From assembly GCA_034769895.1 (NCBI GenBank), contig CM068372.1, positions 379,511,910 to 379,575,909 of the forward strand: a stretch of 64,000 nt of DNA, read 5' to 3'. This document shows, piece after piece, positions 46,001 through 56,511 of this stretch (the first letter of the stretch is position 1; the number at the start of each line of letters is the position of its first letter). Under the pieces are notes generated by a model that had not been told where the DNA came from, did no database searches, and saw only the letters and a list, made by a program, of their open reading frames with translations. The stretch is from Magicicada septendecula (lineage: Eukaryota > Arthropoda > Insecta > Hemiptera > Cicadidae). The position numbers were made by a program, and so were the translations under genes.

Positions 46001-47203
46001 CACTAAGTTATACACATTTTTACACTATTTGTTGAAACAATAACACAGGTATTCTTAGTCTAATAATGTTACATATTTTGGTGGGTTGCACCTAGTTTTT
46101 GGTACATTGATTGGTTTATACATAACAAATTAGCATATTTGCTACTATCTGTTCTGGTATTCATTTACATTTTGTCCTGTCTTGCTATGGCATTCAGGCA
46201 CATTTCATATTCGGGCTTACAAAGCTTTTATTATTAATCCCTATGAACAATTAATTTACTGTTCTGTCTCATAGTTTTTGGTGGTCTTACTGATTATCTA
46301 AGTGATTTTACAATCCTGATTAAACTTGTTACACTAATTGTCTGTGCATTTCACTAGTTAATCGTGGATTCTTTCACTTATCATTATAAGTGATTAAAAG
46401 TTAATCACTTTTCTCCGTTATAAACATTTTCACTGGTATTGTTTGTGCTGTTTACTTGGGGTAAAATGGTTATCATATCACATGTTGTTACACTTATATT
46501 AAGTACTCACTGTCATTGTTCGTGATCACTTATTGATGCTCAACACTGATTTCTTTATTATTGTTATTCGAATAATCATTATGCTTTTTCTGGTCACTAT
46601 ATTGATTTTAATTCCTGGTATATCTTGTGAATGTCGATGTCTTGTACTGTTCATACTTAATCTTCATTCTTCATGGCACATTTCTTTTCCTCTTCTTCTT
46701 CTTTTCTTCTTCTGGTTAGTTGTTTCTCACTGTCGGTGTTCTCCTTGGTTACATATTATTTGTAATAGTCCATGTTCCCTTAACATTGTCATACTCTTCC
46801 ACATTTTTATTCATGGTTATGGTAGTCATTGTCCCATATTATTTCACACTAATAAACAAATTCGTTTGTTTTATCACCATTGTGATTGTACTTGATTGGT
46901 CTCCTCTTTATGTTAATAATTATTTTCGGCATATCCCCTCACTATTTTGGATCTATTGGGCCTGGATGCTAACGTATTATATTGGCTCGTTGGTATTTTC
47001 TCTCTCTTTGTTATACTCGATGATATCCTTATTACTCCTCCTTCTTCTTTGTTGGGTTGTTTCAATAATATTCATTCGTAGATACACACATTATTTATAT
47101 TCTCCTGTTCCTTCTTTTAAACTCGATGAAATATTTTCATGATATTTTTTTATTTGACGTATTAGATAGTTATTTTATGTAACTGCTAATTTGGTACGTT
47201 ACA
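43052..47203 (-). repeat. 3' LTR of the giant element (4152 bp)
   Basis: Read on the minus strand it starts TGTAACGTACC and ends ATTGTTACA. It pairs over its entire length with 57938-62064. The differences are about 55 scattered substitutions or small indels plus two larger indels (about 47 and 24 bases) near 46370-46490. It is extremely AT-rich with an A-rich sense strand. Leu/Phe/Ser-rich frames on the plus strand (46533-46895, 46720-47142) occur in both LTRs only because the LTRs are copies. Confidence 0.95.
44439..44468. other. Perfect 13-bp hairpin in 3' LTR, kept in 5' LTR
   Basis: AATAATTCTCGTT and its exact complement enclose CATC. The same perfect hairpin is at 59326-59355 in the other LTR. 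A second hairpin follows at 44527-44557 (AACATGACC/GGTCATGTT). In the other LTR (59414-59444) a change in its inner base leaves a G-U pair. They could be RNA structures in the transcript or binding sites; function is unknown. Confidence 0.6.
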
Positions 47204-47222
47204 TATGCCTTCCTATAAGAAT
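47204..47222 (-). other. Weak polypurine-tract candidate
   Basis: Directly upstream of the 3' LTR (minus sense) the sequence reads TTATAGGAAGGCATA. AGGAAGG is short for a PPT but is in the right place. Confidence 0.35.
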
Positions 47223-48459
47223 TGATTAATTCTGAATTCGTATATTTATTTTTATTGAAGAATTCATCAATTGTTGTACATTTCCAAGTTGACTCTTATG
47301 CTTTTTTATATCCTTTCACTGTCTTATGTTTGAATCATAATTATTTCCTTTCTATTTAAATATCTCCCTTGTTTATTTAATTCCCTAACATAATTTTAGC
47401 TGGGGCAGTTCAGAGTGGCTCACTTTGGCATACATCTTCACTGGCCATACTAACATCAATAAATACAGAGGCACATCATCTCTGTCAATAATATAAATGA
47501 TTGCTGGAATATTTCATCAGTCAATTCATCTCAATTAATTCAAAATATAAAGTGGTCGTTCTTTCGACAAATAATAAATATCCTTGGGATCATCTCACGC
47601 ATCTGCGGTTTATACATTGTTATATTCTCTTCTTCTTGATTCAACTTCACTAAATTCTTCACATTTTACAGGGATAGTTTGTTTACATTTCATCGCTGGT
47701 ATACTCTCATGATCATCTTCGTTAATTTATTATTTTTTCATTCTTCTTCGTCATCAATTAATCTTTTCTCTTGGTATTACATTAAACGTCATTTCATAAT
47801 CTTCTTCATTTTCATGATTCACTTCTTTGTGTTATATTTCATTTGGTATAAGCTCTCTTTTAGTGTCTTGCCTTGTGTTTGTGCATCATCTATTATCTGT
47901 ATCAACAATATCTATTTGCTTTTATTCCTCCAACTTCCTATGTTACTCAATCTGTATATCATCTGGTACATCATCTCCTCTTTATTAGTACGGATTAGAT
48001 GTTGTTTTACTGGTTGACTTGGCTCTTGGAAATTATGATTATATATGCCATGGTTGGAAGGTGTCAGTCTCGTATTGTTATTACACTTGTAGTACGGGTA
48101 AGCTGGTATTTTACTGGTTGACTTGGCTCTTGGAATTATTATTTTGCCATAGATGTTATTTGTCCTTCTCGTATAGTTATTACACTTGTAGTACGGGTAA
48201 GTTGGTAATTAACTGGTTGACTTGGCTCTTGGAAATTAGTTTACATGCCATGGATGTTGTTTGCCTTTCTCGTATTGTTATATTTGTAGTACGGGTTATT
48301 ACAATTTTCTTCATCCTTTACATAATTTCTTTGGATCACACTTTTATATTACAAAATTACAATATAGTCAACATTTATTCTTATAGTTATATTTTCACTT
48401 CTTACTTAGCATTAATAATAAATAGCCTTCATCGCAATGTTTCACTCTTTCTTCATTAT
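47223..48459. other. Non-coding interval between pol and 3' LTR
   Basis: No minus-strand frame of useful length is present where an env gene would lie. Plus-strand frames at 47679-48017 and 48019-48588 are antisense, low-complexity and partly built from the tandem repeat at 48004-48300. I do not call them genes. Confidence 0.6.
48004..48300. repeat. Tandem repeat of about 105 bp, nearly three copies
   Basis: ACTGGTTGACTTGGCTCTTG recurs near 48008, 48115 and 48214, and TGTAGTACGGGT near 48088, 48189 and 48283. The unit is about 101-107 bases. It lies in the interval between pol and the 3' LTR of the giant element. Confidence 0.85.
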
Positions 48460-51240
48460 TTAATTTTCAATATACCGTTTCATGGAAGTCTGGTTGTAGT
48501 TGCCTTTTATTTTCTTTGTCACAGGATCTTGTACTTCGTAGGTGTTGTTCATGTTATTCTTGGTAACAGTATATGGGCCTGTGTATAGCAGTAACAATTT
48601 TTTAGCAATTCCTTCTATTGCACTTGGGAGTTCTCGGTTTTTTAAGAGCACTTTGTCTCCCACTTCGTATGCTATGATCTTAGGTTGTGATTTTTGATAT
48701 TTGAGCCTAAGTTTGTCAGCTCGTTCGACTGCATTGTTAAAGAATTTGGTTTTGTTAAATTCAAATTCACTTTCTGGTGGAAAATTGATTATTTCTGTAA
48801 TTTCTCGGGGTGGTCTTTGCTCAAACATAGCAGTATAGGGCGTTTCATCAGTTGACTGGTGGCAAGCTAAGTTAATGAAATCTTCAGCTGGGGATAAATA
48901 TTCTTCCCATCTTCTTTGTCAGCAGGGTTGCTGTTAGGGTGATATACTGATGTTTTATATGTTTTCGCACCTTGGTTGATTAGAGTATCTCGCCATTTTC
49001 GGCCTCGAAATTGCGTTCCGTGATCTGTTATTATTGACTGGGGTTTTCCTATCTCTGGGATGTATTTTGATATTATAATGTCCAAACTTTTGTTGGTTGT
49101 TGCCCTGTTTATGGCGTAGAGTTTAGTGAATTTTGTATAGTGATCGAAGATTATCACTATATATTTGTATTGGTGTCTGCCACCACTTCGTGGAAATGGT
49201 CCAAAAATATCTACAAACACCTTCTCTAATTTTCCTGCGGATGTAATGGGTATCATTACCCCTTCTCTCCTCTCATTGCTGCATTTAACTAATTGACACA
49301 AATGACAATGCTGTATATATTTTCTTACTCTACGGTTCATATCTTTGAAGTAGACATGCTCATGTAGTGCCTTGACTACTTTTACTGCTCCCATATGTCC
49401 ATAGCGCACATGGTAGTCGACTGCAATTTCTTTCTCGATAATCTTTGGTATTACAACTTTCCACTGTTCACTAGATTGTTTGGTTTTAGTGAATAATATA
49501 TTGTTGTGGATACAGTAATATTGCATAATTCCTTCATCGTGTTCTGTCAACCTTTGTATTATTTGGACAATTTTAGGATCGTTTCGCTGATGAATTTGTA
49601 TGTTAGATAATATGTCTGCCAATTCAGATTTGCTTTTTAAAATATGGTAAACTTTGGCGATGGTTTCTTTTTCTCCCTCAAAGGTTTGGGCCAATATGTT
49701 TACTCTGGACAACACGTCTGCAGCTATGTTGCTTTTACCAGGGACGTATTCCCACTGTATGTTGTACTCTTGGAGTGTTAGTGTCCATCTCGTCAGTCTG
49801 CCATGTTTTAATCTACAGTTCTTCAGGAAAGATATTGACTTATGATCTGTGCGTACTGTGATTGGGTATCCCAAAATATACGTTCTAAATTTTTCGCAAG
49901 CGAACACTATACTCAGAAGTTCTTTTTCAGTAGTGTGATAGTTGCGTTCACACTTGTTGAGTGTTCTGCTAGCAAAACTGATCACTTGATGGTTGCCTTC
50001 CTGGTCTTCTTGATACAATATTGATCCAAGGCTTACATCACTTGCACCGCAGTTCATATAAAAATTCTTGTTGAAGTTTGGATGATGCAACATCACAGTT
50101 GTAAGGAATTTCTCTTTTATTAATGAAAATGTTGTGTCCTGTTCAGGTCCCCATCTCCACTTCTCCTTCAATGATAATTGTTGGGAAAACTTAGCTGTCA
50201 ATTCTGAATAGTTATGTTGGAATTTCCTATAATAATTACAAATACCAAGAAACGATTGTAATTGTTTCTTGTTCTTTGGTACTGGGAAACGCTGTATCGC
50301 CTCCATCTTTTCTTGTGCTGGGGTTATGGCAGTTTCAGACAAGTTAAAGCCCAAGAATTGCACTTCATTTGCTATTAGTTTGGATTTCTCCAGCTTTAGT
50401 GTTATATTATTTTCATCTAATTTACATAATACTTGTGCCACCGGTTGGAGTGTTCCTCCCAATTATATGAGGTAATTAGTAAATCATCTACATATACTGT
50501 AGTAAATTGTAATGTACTTTGGCCTAAGATCTCGTCCATACATTTCACGAAAACTGCTACAGAATTTACAAGGCCGAAGGGTAACCTTTTAAATTGGTAG
50601 TTACGCCCTTCAAAAATAAAGGCCGTATACTTTCTGCTGTTGGGGTGTAACTCCACCTGCCAATACCCACACACTGTGTCCCATATACTGATATACCGTG
50701 TGCCATAAAATTTCTTTAAAATTTCGTCGATTTCTCCAGGCGACGTCCTGTCATTAATTATGGCTTTGTTTATCTCCCTTGCGTCCAGACAAATCCTTAC
50801 TGCGCCATTTTTCTTTGGTACAGCTACAATAGGACTGGTGTACGGGGAGTTGCTTATTTCGATTATGTCATTTTCTATCAAGCGTTGTATCTCTAGACGA
50901 ACTGCTTCCTTCAGTGAAAATGCGATAGGGTACGATTTTCTTTTAAATTCAGTCTGATCGTTGAATTTTATCTCGCACTGAAAATTTTTCACTTTGCCTG
51001 GTGTGTCAGAGAATACATGCCTATAACGATTATAAATTTGTATCAGTCTTTCTATTTGTCCGTTAGTTAATATATGGTCAACGTTACTCGTTTGGAATTT
51101 TTTAATCTCGGCTATTTTCTCCATCCATAATGTGTCTTCTTGGCTATGGCGAACCTCTCCGTTGATGGACATCTTCCCTCTCTGGTGATGGCCTTCCCGT
51201 ATGAAGTATATTATGTGTTCAGGAGGTGCCTTCCTATTTT
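48460..51240 (-). pseudogene. pol: Pol region (RT, RNase H, integrase) of the giant element
   Basis: A fossil part, broken, with about two or three breaks. In order on the minus strand come RT (LPFGLVNS, the catalytic YVDDLLI near 50480, FLGF), then RNase H (CGASDVSLGSILYQ, then TEKELLSIVFACEKFR). Integrase follows, with its HHCC zinc finger (HVRYGHMGAVK...HCHLCQ), the core Asp motifs VFVDIFGPF and TDHGTQF, and a C-terminal module with GDKVLL and YTGPYTV (GPY/F type). No chromodomain follows. This gives the Ty3/gypsy order (RT-RNase H before integrase). Confidence 0.85.
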
Positions 51241-51787
51241 AAATCAAAGCTGCTGTCCATTCAACTTTATTTGATTTTAATGATACTTTGGCTTTGTCCA
51301 TATCTATAATAGCTGCATATTTCCGCAGTATATCACATCCGATTAACAGGGTAAATGGTAGCCCACTCGCTACTAAGAAAATCATCGGAATTGTTTCACC
51401 GTTGCTTGACACTTCTAATTGTACCTGGTGTCGGATGGTTTTGTTCTGCCGACCCGTTGCTCCAATTAGGACAATGTTATTTATGGGTAATGTTGGTATG
51501 ATTGTTTTATTTCCTAACTGTATACGATTTAGTTCCATTTTATCAATTAAGGATACATTTGCTCCTGTGTCTATCATAGCTGTTGCATCGATTCCATCGA
51601 CCTTGACTGATATGTAGGCTATTTCGTTGTTGGCGGTGTCGCTGATGCTATCTTCCTTCTCTTCCATGAGGTCATGTCTAATGTTTTTTAAGTAGTTGTT
51701 TCGACGAATTTCGATTGATGCCATTGTATTTGCCAATATGTCAGACCCAATAGACCGGATCAGTGAGGGTGTCGTCGTGGTTTTCAC
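51239..51787 (-). CDS. Aspartic protease region of the giant element
   Basis: A fossil part. The minus strand shows the retropepsin active site MIDTGANVSLID, a hydrophobic strand and LLIGCDILRKY near the end (usual ILG.D.L). A non-conserved N-terminal part of about 55 residues precedes it. The start overlaps the end of gag by ATGA. Families of this kind express pol by frameshifting or re-initiation; which one is used here is not known. Confidence 0.8.
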   Translation of the reverse strand: MKTTTTPSLIRSIGSDILANTMASIEIRRNNYLKNIRHDLMEEKEDSISDTANNEIAYISVKVDGIDATAMIDTGANVSLIDKMELNRIQLGNKTIIPTLPINNIVLIGATGRQNKTIRHQVQLEVSSNGETIPMIFLVASGLPFTLLIGCDILRKYAAIIDMDKAKVSLKSNKVEWTAALI

Positions 51788-53964
51788 TGCCGGTGCCCAT
51801 TTAAAGGCAGGTCACCATTGTCTGGGTGTCTGTCCGATGAGGTTGATGCGTTTGGTTCTTGGGACCCTGGCCCATTCCCATTATGGTATACCTCTGTGTT
51901 CCTAGTGGTTGGCCGATTATCTTCACTACTATTACTCCTGTTGGATCGATAACCTGATTCTCGTTCATCTCCGTCACTGTTACTTCGATTGTTATTGTTG
52001 CTGTGAAAACTTCGGCGACCCTGGTAATATGGTCTTCTGCCTCCCCCTCTGCTGGCATGAGTGTAGTGCACTCTTCTAAATTGGTTATTATTATTATTAC
52101 CATTATTCTGCCTATATTGGTTATTCGGAGGCTGGTTATTAGGAGGTCGGTAGTAATTATTACCTTGTCGATAATTATTGTTCCCTTGATAGCCATTCGG
52201 CCTAGGATTGTTTATATTTCCCCGGTCTGCATGGTTATTGTTGTCACCCCCGTTGTTCTGTCTTGGTCCCGGGTGATTAGTGAAACGTGGAGGGTTATTA
52301 AAGTTTCTTCCATAGTTATTCCGGTCAGTATTATTGTTTGGATTGCTGTTACCTGGTCCAATCCGATCATATGGCTGTCCGGGACCCTGGCGATTCCTCT
52401 GATAATAACGCTCCCTCTCATGGTTTTCCAATAGAGTACACATACCTTGTATTGTTTTGATCTGAGCGTTAAGTCTCCCCTGGGACACTCCTTGGCTAAA
52501 ATGGTAGGCCAGTTTCGTCACCAAGCACTCCTCTGGTATGGCCGGTTCCAAATTTCTAGCTAAACAGATCTTCCCTAAAAAGTAGGTTGTCATCGACTGT
52601 CTGCCGTTGGGATCATACCTGCCATTCGTGATATCATCTCTGATGATGTTCTGTGTGGAATCGGACCAATATTTTAGTTTAAAGGCCACTTTAAATGCTG
52701 CATAATTGTCCACCTCGTGCCGGGTTGCTGTCCACCAATTGTCGAATACGTTCCGAAAAGATTCGTCCAATATCCCCTTTATCACTGACCAACGGTTCTC
52801 TCTGTTTCTGTTGAGTATTTCATCCACCCTCTCTAGGAACTCGAGCGGATTTTTAACATACGCACGGAAATCTATTTGTTCCCGTCCATCCAGGTGTGGT
52901 AATCCGGCTAATACATTGGGGAATGCTCGCAGGCGGTTCATTTCATCTCTGAGGTCACTGAACTCCCTCTGTTGCCGTTCAGTTAACTGCTCCCGGTCGT
53001 TATTCACCTGATGTTTGACCGCGTCCACTTTGGTTGAGATTTCTTCACACCTCTCCCCCAGCGTGGTGTGTGCGGCTGTAATTTCCGTCTGTCTCCGTTC
53101 TATTACTCCCACCTGGTTGTTGTGGGTTTCCTCGAGACTGTCGATGCGGTGGTTGAGATCCGTTTCGGTTTGTACAATTTTCTGTTTATTCTTCTCACCT
53201 TCTCTCCGTATGTCGGACATCTCTTCCTGGATTTCTGTTGCTAATACTGCAATCCTCTCCTCCGTCGCTTCTATGTTTTCTTCCAATTTTTTGTCAATTG
53301 CTTCCATTGTATTTTTTGCAATTCCTTCAGTTCTGCAGCTGTTGTCGGCCATTTGTTGCCATATTCTCTCGCTATCACTCTTCATTGACTCAATTTCTTT
53401 ATTGACTCTCTCGTTCATTTCATCTATCTTTTTGTTGGTCTCATCGATTTTGATTCCCAACTCCACAGACAGATTTTCTTTCATTATTTCCATATTTCTC
53501 TCCAATAACTCTTCCATACTCTTCTGTCCGTCTTCTATTTTCTTATTCAATGATTCTATGTTCTTCTGGCTGTCCTTCTGGCCTTCCTGTATTTTCTTGC
53601 TTAATTCCTCCTTTGTGGACCGGTTGTCCTCCTTCAATGATTCTATACTCTGCTTTGTGGATCGGCTATCTTCCTTCAGAGATTCTATGTTCTTTCTATT
53701 TTCTTCTCTCATACTTATTAATATTTCTATGATGTTTATGTCTCCTGGTTGCGTCGGTTTCTCGGGTTGGCTGACCTCCGGTTGGGTTTCCTGTTGTATA
53801 AACTCTGGTTCATCTTCCGGTTGTTGAACCTCCTCCGCCGGTTCAGGTTGTCTATCTTCAATTTCCAGTAATATTTCTTCAACGTCCTCTGCCGACGTTG
53901 CTTCTTTCTCAGCCTCCCTCTCGGCCTCTGCCGCTCGTTTCTTCGATGTTGACCTTTTATACAT
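51784..53964 (-). CDS. gag: Gag of the giant Ty3/gypsy element
   Basis: A fossil part that looks whole: an open frame of 726 codons, long for an insect gag. Residues about 20-75 are Glu/Pro-rich. About 75-340 is a strongly predicted coiled coil by eye, built from repeats such as SIESLKEDNRSTKEELSKKI and Glu/Lys/Gln/Asn heptads. About 350-520 is the capsid-like region, with WSVIKGILDESFRNVFDNWW and AFKVAFKLKYW. The C-terminal 200 residues are Asn/Arg/Gly/Pro-rich, with no CCHC zinc knuckle. A basic RG/N-rich tail may instead bind RNA. Gag forms the particle in the cytoplasm. The frame ends overlapping the start of the protease frame by four bases. Confidence 0.85.
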   Translation of the reverse strand: MYKRSTSKKRAAEAEREAEKEATSAEDVEEILLEIEDRQPEPAEEVQQPEDEPEFIQQETQPEVSQPEKPTQPGDINIIEILISMREENRKNIESLKEDSRSTKQSIESLKEDNRSTKEELSKKIQEGQKDSQKNIESLNKKIEDGQKSMEELLERNMEIMKENLSVELGIKIDETNKKIDEMNERVNKEIESMKSDSERIWQQMADNSCRTEGIAKNTMEAIDKKLEENIEATEERIAVLATEIQEEMSDIRREGEKNKQKIVQTETDLNHRIDSLEETHNNQVGVIERRQTEITAAHTTLGERCEEISTKVDAVKHQVNNDREQLTERQQREFSDLRDEMNRLRAFPNVLAGLPHLDGREQIDFRAYVKNPLEFLERVDEILNRNRENRWSVIKGILDESFRNVFDNWWTATRHEVDNYAAFKVAFKLKYWSDSTQNIIRDDITNGRYDPNGRQSMTTYFLGKICLARNLEPAIPEECLVTKLAYHFSQGVSQGRLNAQIKTIQGMCTLLENHERERYYQRNRQGPGQPYDRIGPGNSNPNNNTDRNNYGRNFNNPPRFTNHPGPRQNNGGDNNNHADRGNINNPRPNGYQGNNNYRQGNNYYRPPNNQPPNNQYRQNNGNNNNNQFRRVHYTHASRGGGRRPYYQGRRSFHSNNNNRSNSDGDERESGYRSNRSNSSEDNRPTTRNTEVYHNGNGPGSQEPNASTSSDRHPDNGDLPLNGHRQ

Positions 53965-54073
53965 CTTTCTATCTGTGCAATGTGCTTGCTGTCCTGCCGT
54001 CGAATTAGGTTGAGAAATTATTTATTTAATTAATTAAATTGTTAGGTGTTTTCGTCCCAATTCGCGCTCAGAC
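53965..54073 (-). other. Short leader of the giant element
   Basis: About 110 bases between gag's first ATG and the nested insertion. With the few bases at the PBS side this is all of the original leader, so PBS and gag were close before the nested insertion. Confidence 0.6.
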
Positions 54074-55443
54074 TGTGACGTCTCCCTTGTTAAGACAACA
54101 CAAAAGTCGGGAACTAGTTCAATTCTTTACCAGTTAATTAAACTAGCTGCCGTTGTTAGTAAAATATCCTTACCAACAAATTACAACACAATTATGACAT
54201 AGGAAATTGACAAGGTTTGCACAAATTTATTCACTCACTTGGTGTTAGCGAAATCATCTCTTTATTACTATTCAAATATTATGTTTGACTTTGTTTCTTT
54301 TTAAAGAAAACTTTCTTTAGTAAATTCTGCTTTTAATGCTTTGAAGATATTAAGTTTATTATTGCTTTTATCTCAAAAATACTCATCTAGATGTTTGTTT
54401 TAAATACCTCGGATCCGGGTCTGAACTTTCTCAAAATAATTAATTTATCACAAACTTCAACCAAATTATTGGAAGAATAATATTGGTGGTAATCTACATT
54501 ATTATCTTACATTTATATATAGTGGTTTTACTACTTCATTACAAAATTTACAAATCTGATAATTTCTTCTTTACATTATTAAAGTTCTTTAGTGTTCTTT
54601 TGTTACTTCTCTTATTGAAACGAAATTTACAAATGTTGTGTCTGGATATCACCTGAATTTAATATGAGGTTGTTGTTGGGTCTTTGGGGGGTCATCTCCT
54701 GTCGTCTTCTATGGGTGGAGTACGTGGTTCCTTCTGAAGCTACACCGGGTTGATTATATCTGCTCTCGACGATCGGTTTTTTACTTGAAGTTCATACTGT
54801 TGTAGTTTGAGTTTTCTTCGTCCGGATTTTGTAGTTCACATTTTACACCTTAATTATAGTTCTTACTTTGCAGTACTAAAGTCTGTAGTTACATATCTTA
54901 CAACTTACAGTTTTATATTTTTAAAAGAGATGTGTTGGCTAATTTTTCTGTATATTCTTCCTAACTCTACACACACTACATTTTTCAAAATAAAATCATC
55001 TTACACTGGATATTCGTTTAACGGCATACACTTACGTGTATGTAGACAACACAAAACTCACATCTTTTCATGTCGAAGTTCAACTGGCGACTGCGCGTAT
55101 AGTTTAGGGGCGAGGGCTCAGTTAGCTGGTGCGTATTTACGCACTAAGAAAATAGTTCGTACTTTTATATATTATTAATTATTCATTAATTAGAATGTAA
55201 ATAATTTAATTTGACTTTATTACGACTCAGAGATTTCTTTATTTATATAGTCGCATTTTTAATAATTAAACTAATTATTATTATTATTATTCTTTACTTA
55301 ATACCTTTCTTGGCGTGTTGGTACTGGACAATTTCAAGTTGATTCAGGAATCTGGGTATAGGTAAGGGTGGATAATACTCTTACTTATTAAAAATAAAAA
55401 AAATTTTATTTGTGCGATTTTCGATGTTTTTAAAATCGTCACA
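54074..55443 (-). repeat. 3' LTR of nested element (1370 bp)
   Basis: TG...CA-bounded and direct copy of 56512-57919. The plus-strand frame 54807-55178 (123 codons) also occurs in the other LTR at 57283-57654. It is antisense and unlike known proteins, so it is not called a gene. Confidence 0.85.
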
Positions 55444-56511
55444 TCCTCCTGCACTTAACTATGAAAAACGGGGTGGTGGAATAATCATAGAAAATCAAAT
55501 AAACACAATTATATTTTTATCTTTCGTGAAATTCCCTTTCTCTCACTTCTTACAGTACTAACTTATATTTTAATCCTTAATACTAATTTCCCTAATTATC
55601 CGTAACTCACAATATCGTGGCCCGACTGACATCAGCTTACTCTAACTACACCAGTTAGCTTTCAGCACTCTAATGATCTTTGGGCACCTTTCTGCCCCCA
55701 TCATTACCCTTTTCAGTCGGCGCCGTTGTGCCTTGTTACGTTACACATATATAATTCTCAATTATATATCATCAAATTATCTCTAATATAATCTAAGGAG
55801 GATCCCATACTCCACTCTAGATTATTGCTAATCCTAACATCTTATGCTACAGAGAGAAGCGGAACTTCACGAAGTTAATTCTTATCACATATGGAATCTT
55901 ATATTAATTAATCAACATAAACTTATCTCACAACAATTCAATTCTCTGTACTGACATATATAATTAATCAAAACAAAAATTAATACTATCGTATAGTGGA
56001 GAGAAATTTCATATATGAAATGTTCATTGCTTTAACAATGGCACAAAGGGTCAGCTGTTTTGGGGAGTCGTCTAGGGTGGTAATTTAGGACAATTCAAAA
56101 CAGGAAAGAGCGTGTCTAAGGTGGTTTGTTTGGTTTAGCGAGGGGAGGTTATGAATGAGAAGAGTGCATAAAAAGGGGAGAGTTTACATTCCTCAACACG
56201 TATTTAACATGAACAGACTGGCTTCTACCGACAGGTTTGGAATGGAATACTTACCAGCGATGACTTGTTTAATACGGCAATGTCGCGATACTAATATTAT
56301 TATAACATAATTAAAATTTTACTCATTTATTTTTTGTTTATTTCTGAGTGAATAAATTTTTGTTTGTCCAAGTTATTGTTAACGAATTATAAAATTACAC
56401 AACAACAGCAACATAATTATTTCTTTTTTTCAAAGCAGCAGCAGTGGCGCAACTTTATAACATCACGATGCTTACAAACATTTTATATAAATCAGCAGAG
56501 TGGCGCAATTT
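55444..56511. other. Internal part of nested element, no coding motif
   Basis: 1068 bases without an open frame of note. Two GTGGCGCAA boxes at about 56451 and 56500 lie near the presumed 5' LTR. They do not match a standard PBS well, so the primer is not identified. Confidence 0.6.

Noticed and set aside
46533-47142. Membrane-protein-like plus-strand frames in the 3' LTR (and 61394-62003 in the 5' LTR)
   Set aside because: Antisense to the element, Leu/Phe/Ser-rich because of T-rich sequence, and shared by the LTRs only because they are copies.
47679-48588. Plus-strand frames of 112 and 189 codons as a possible env-like or accessory gene
   Set aside because: Antisense, low complexity, and partly made of the 105-bp tandem repeat.
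54807-55178. 123-codon plus-strand frame repeated at 57283-57654
   Set aside because: It lies antisense inside the LTRs of the nested element, is unlike known proteins, and is repeated only because LTRs are copies.
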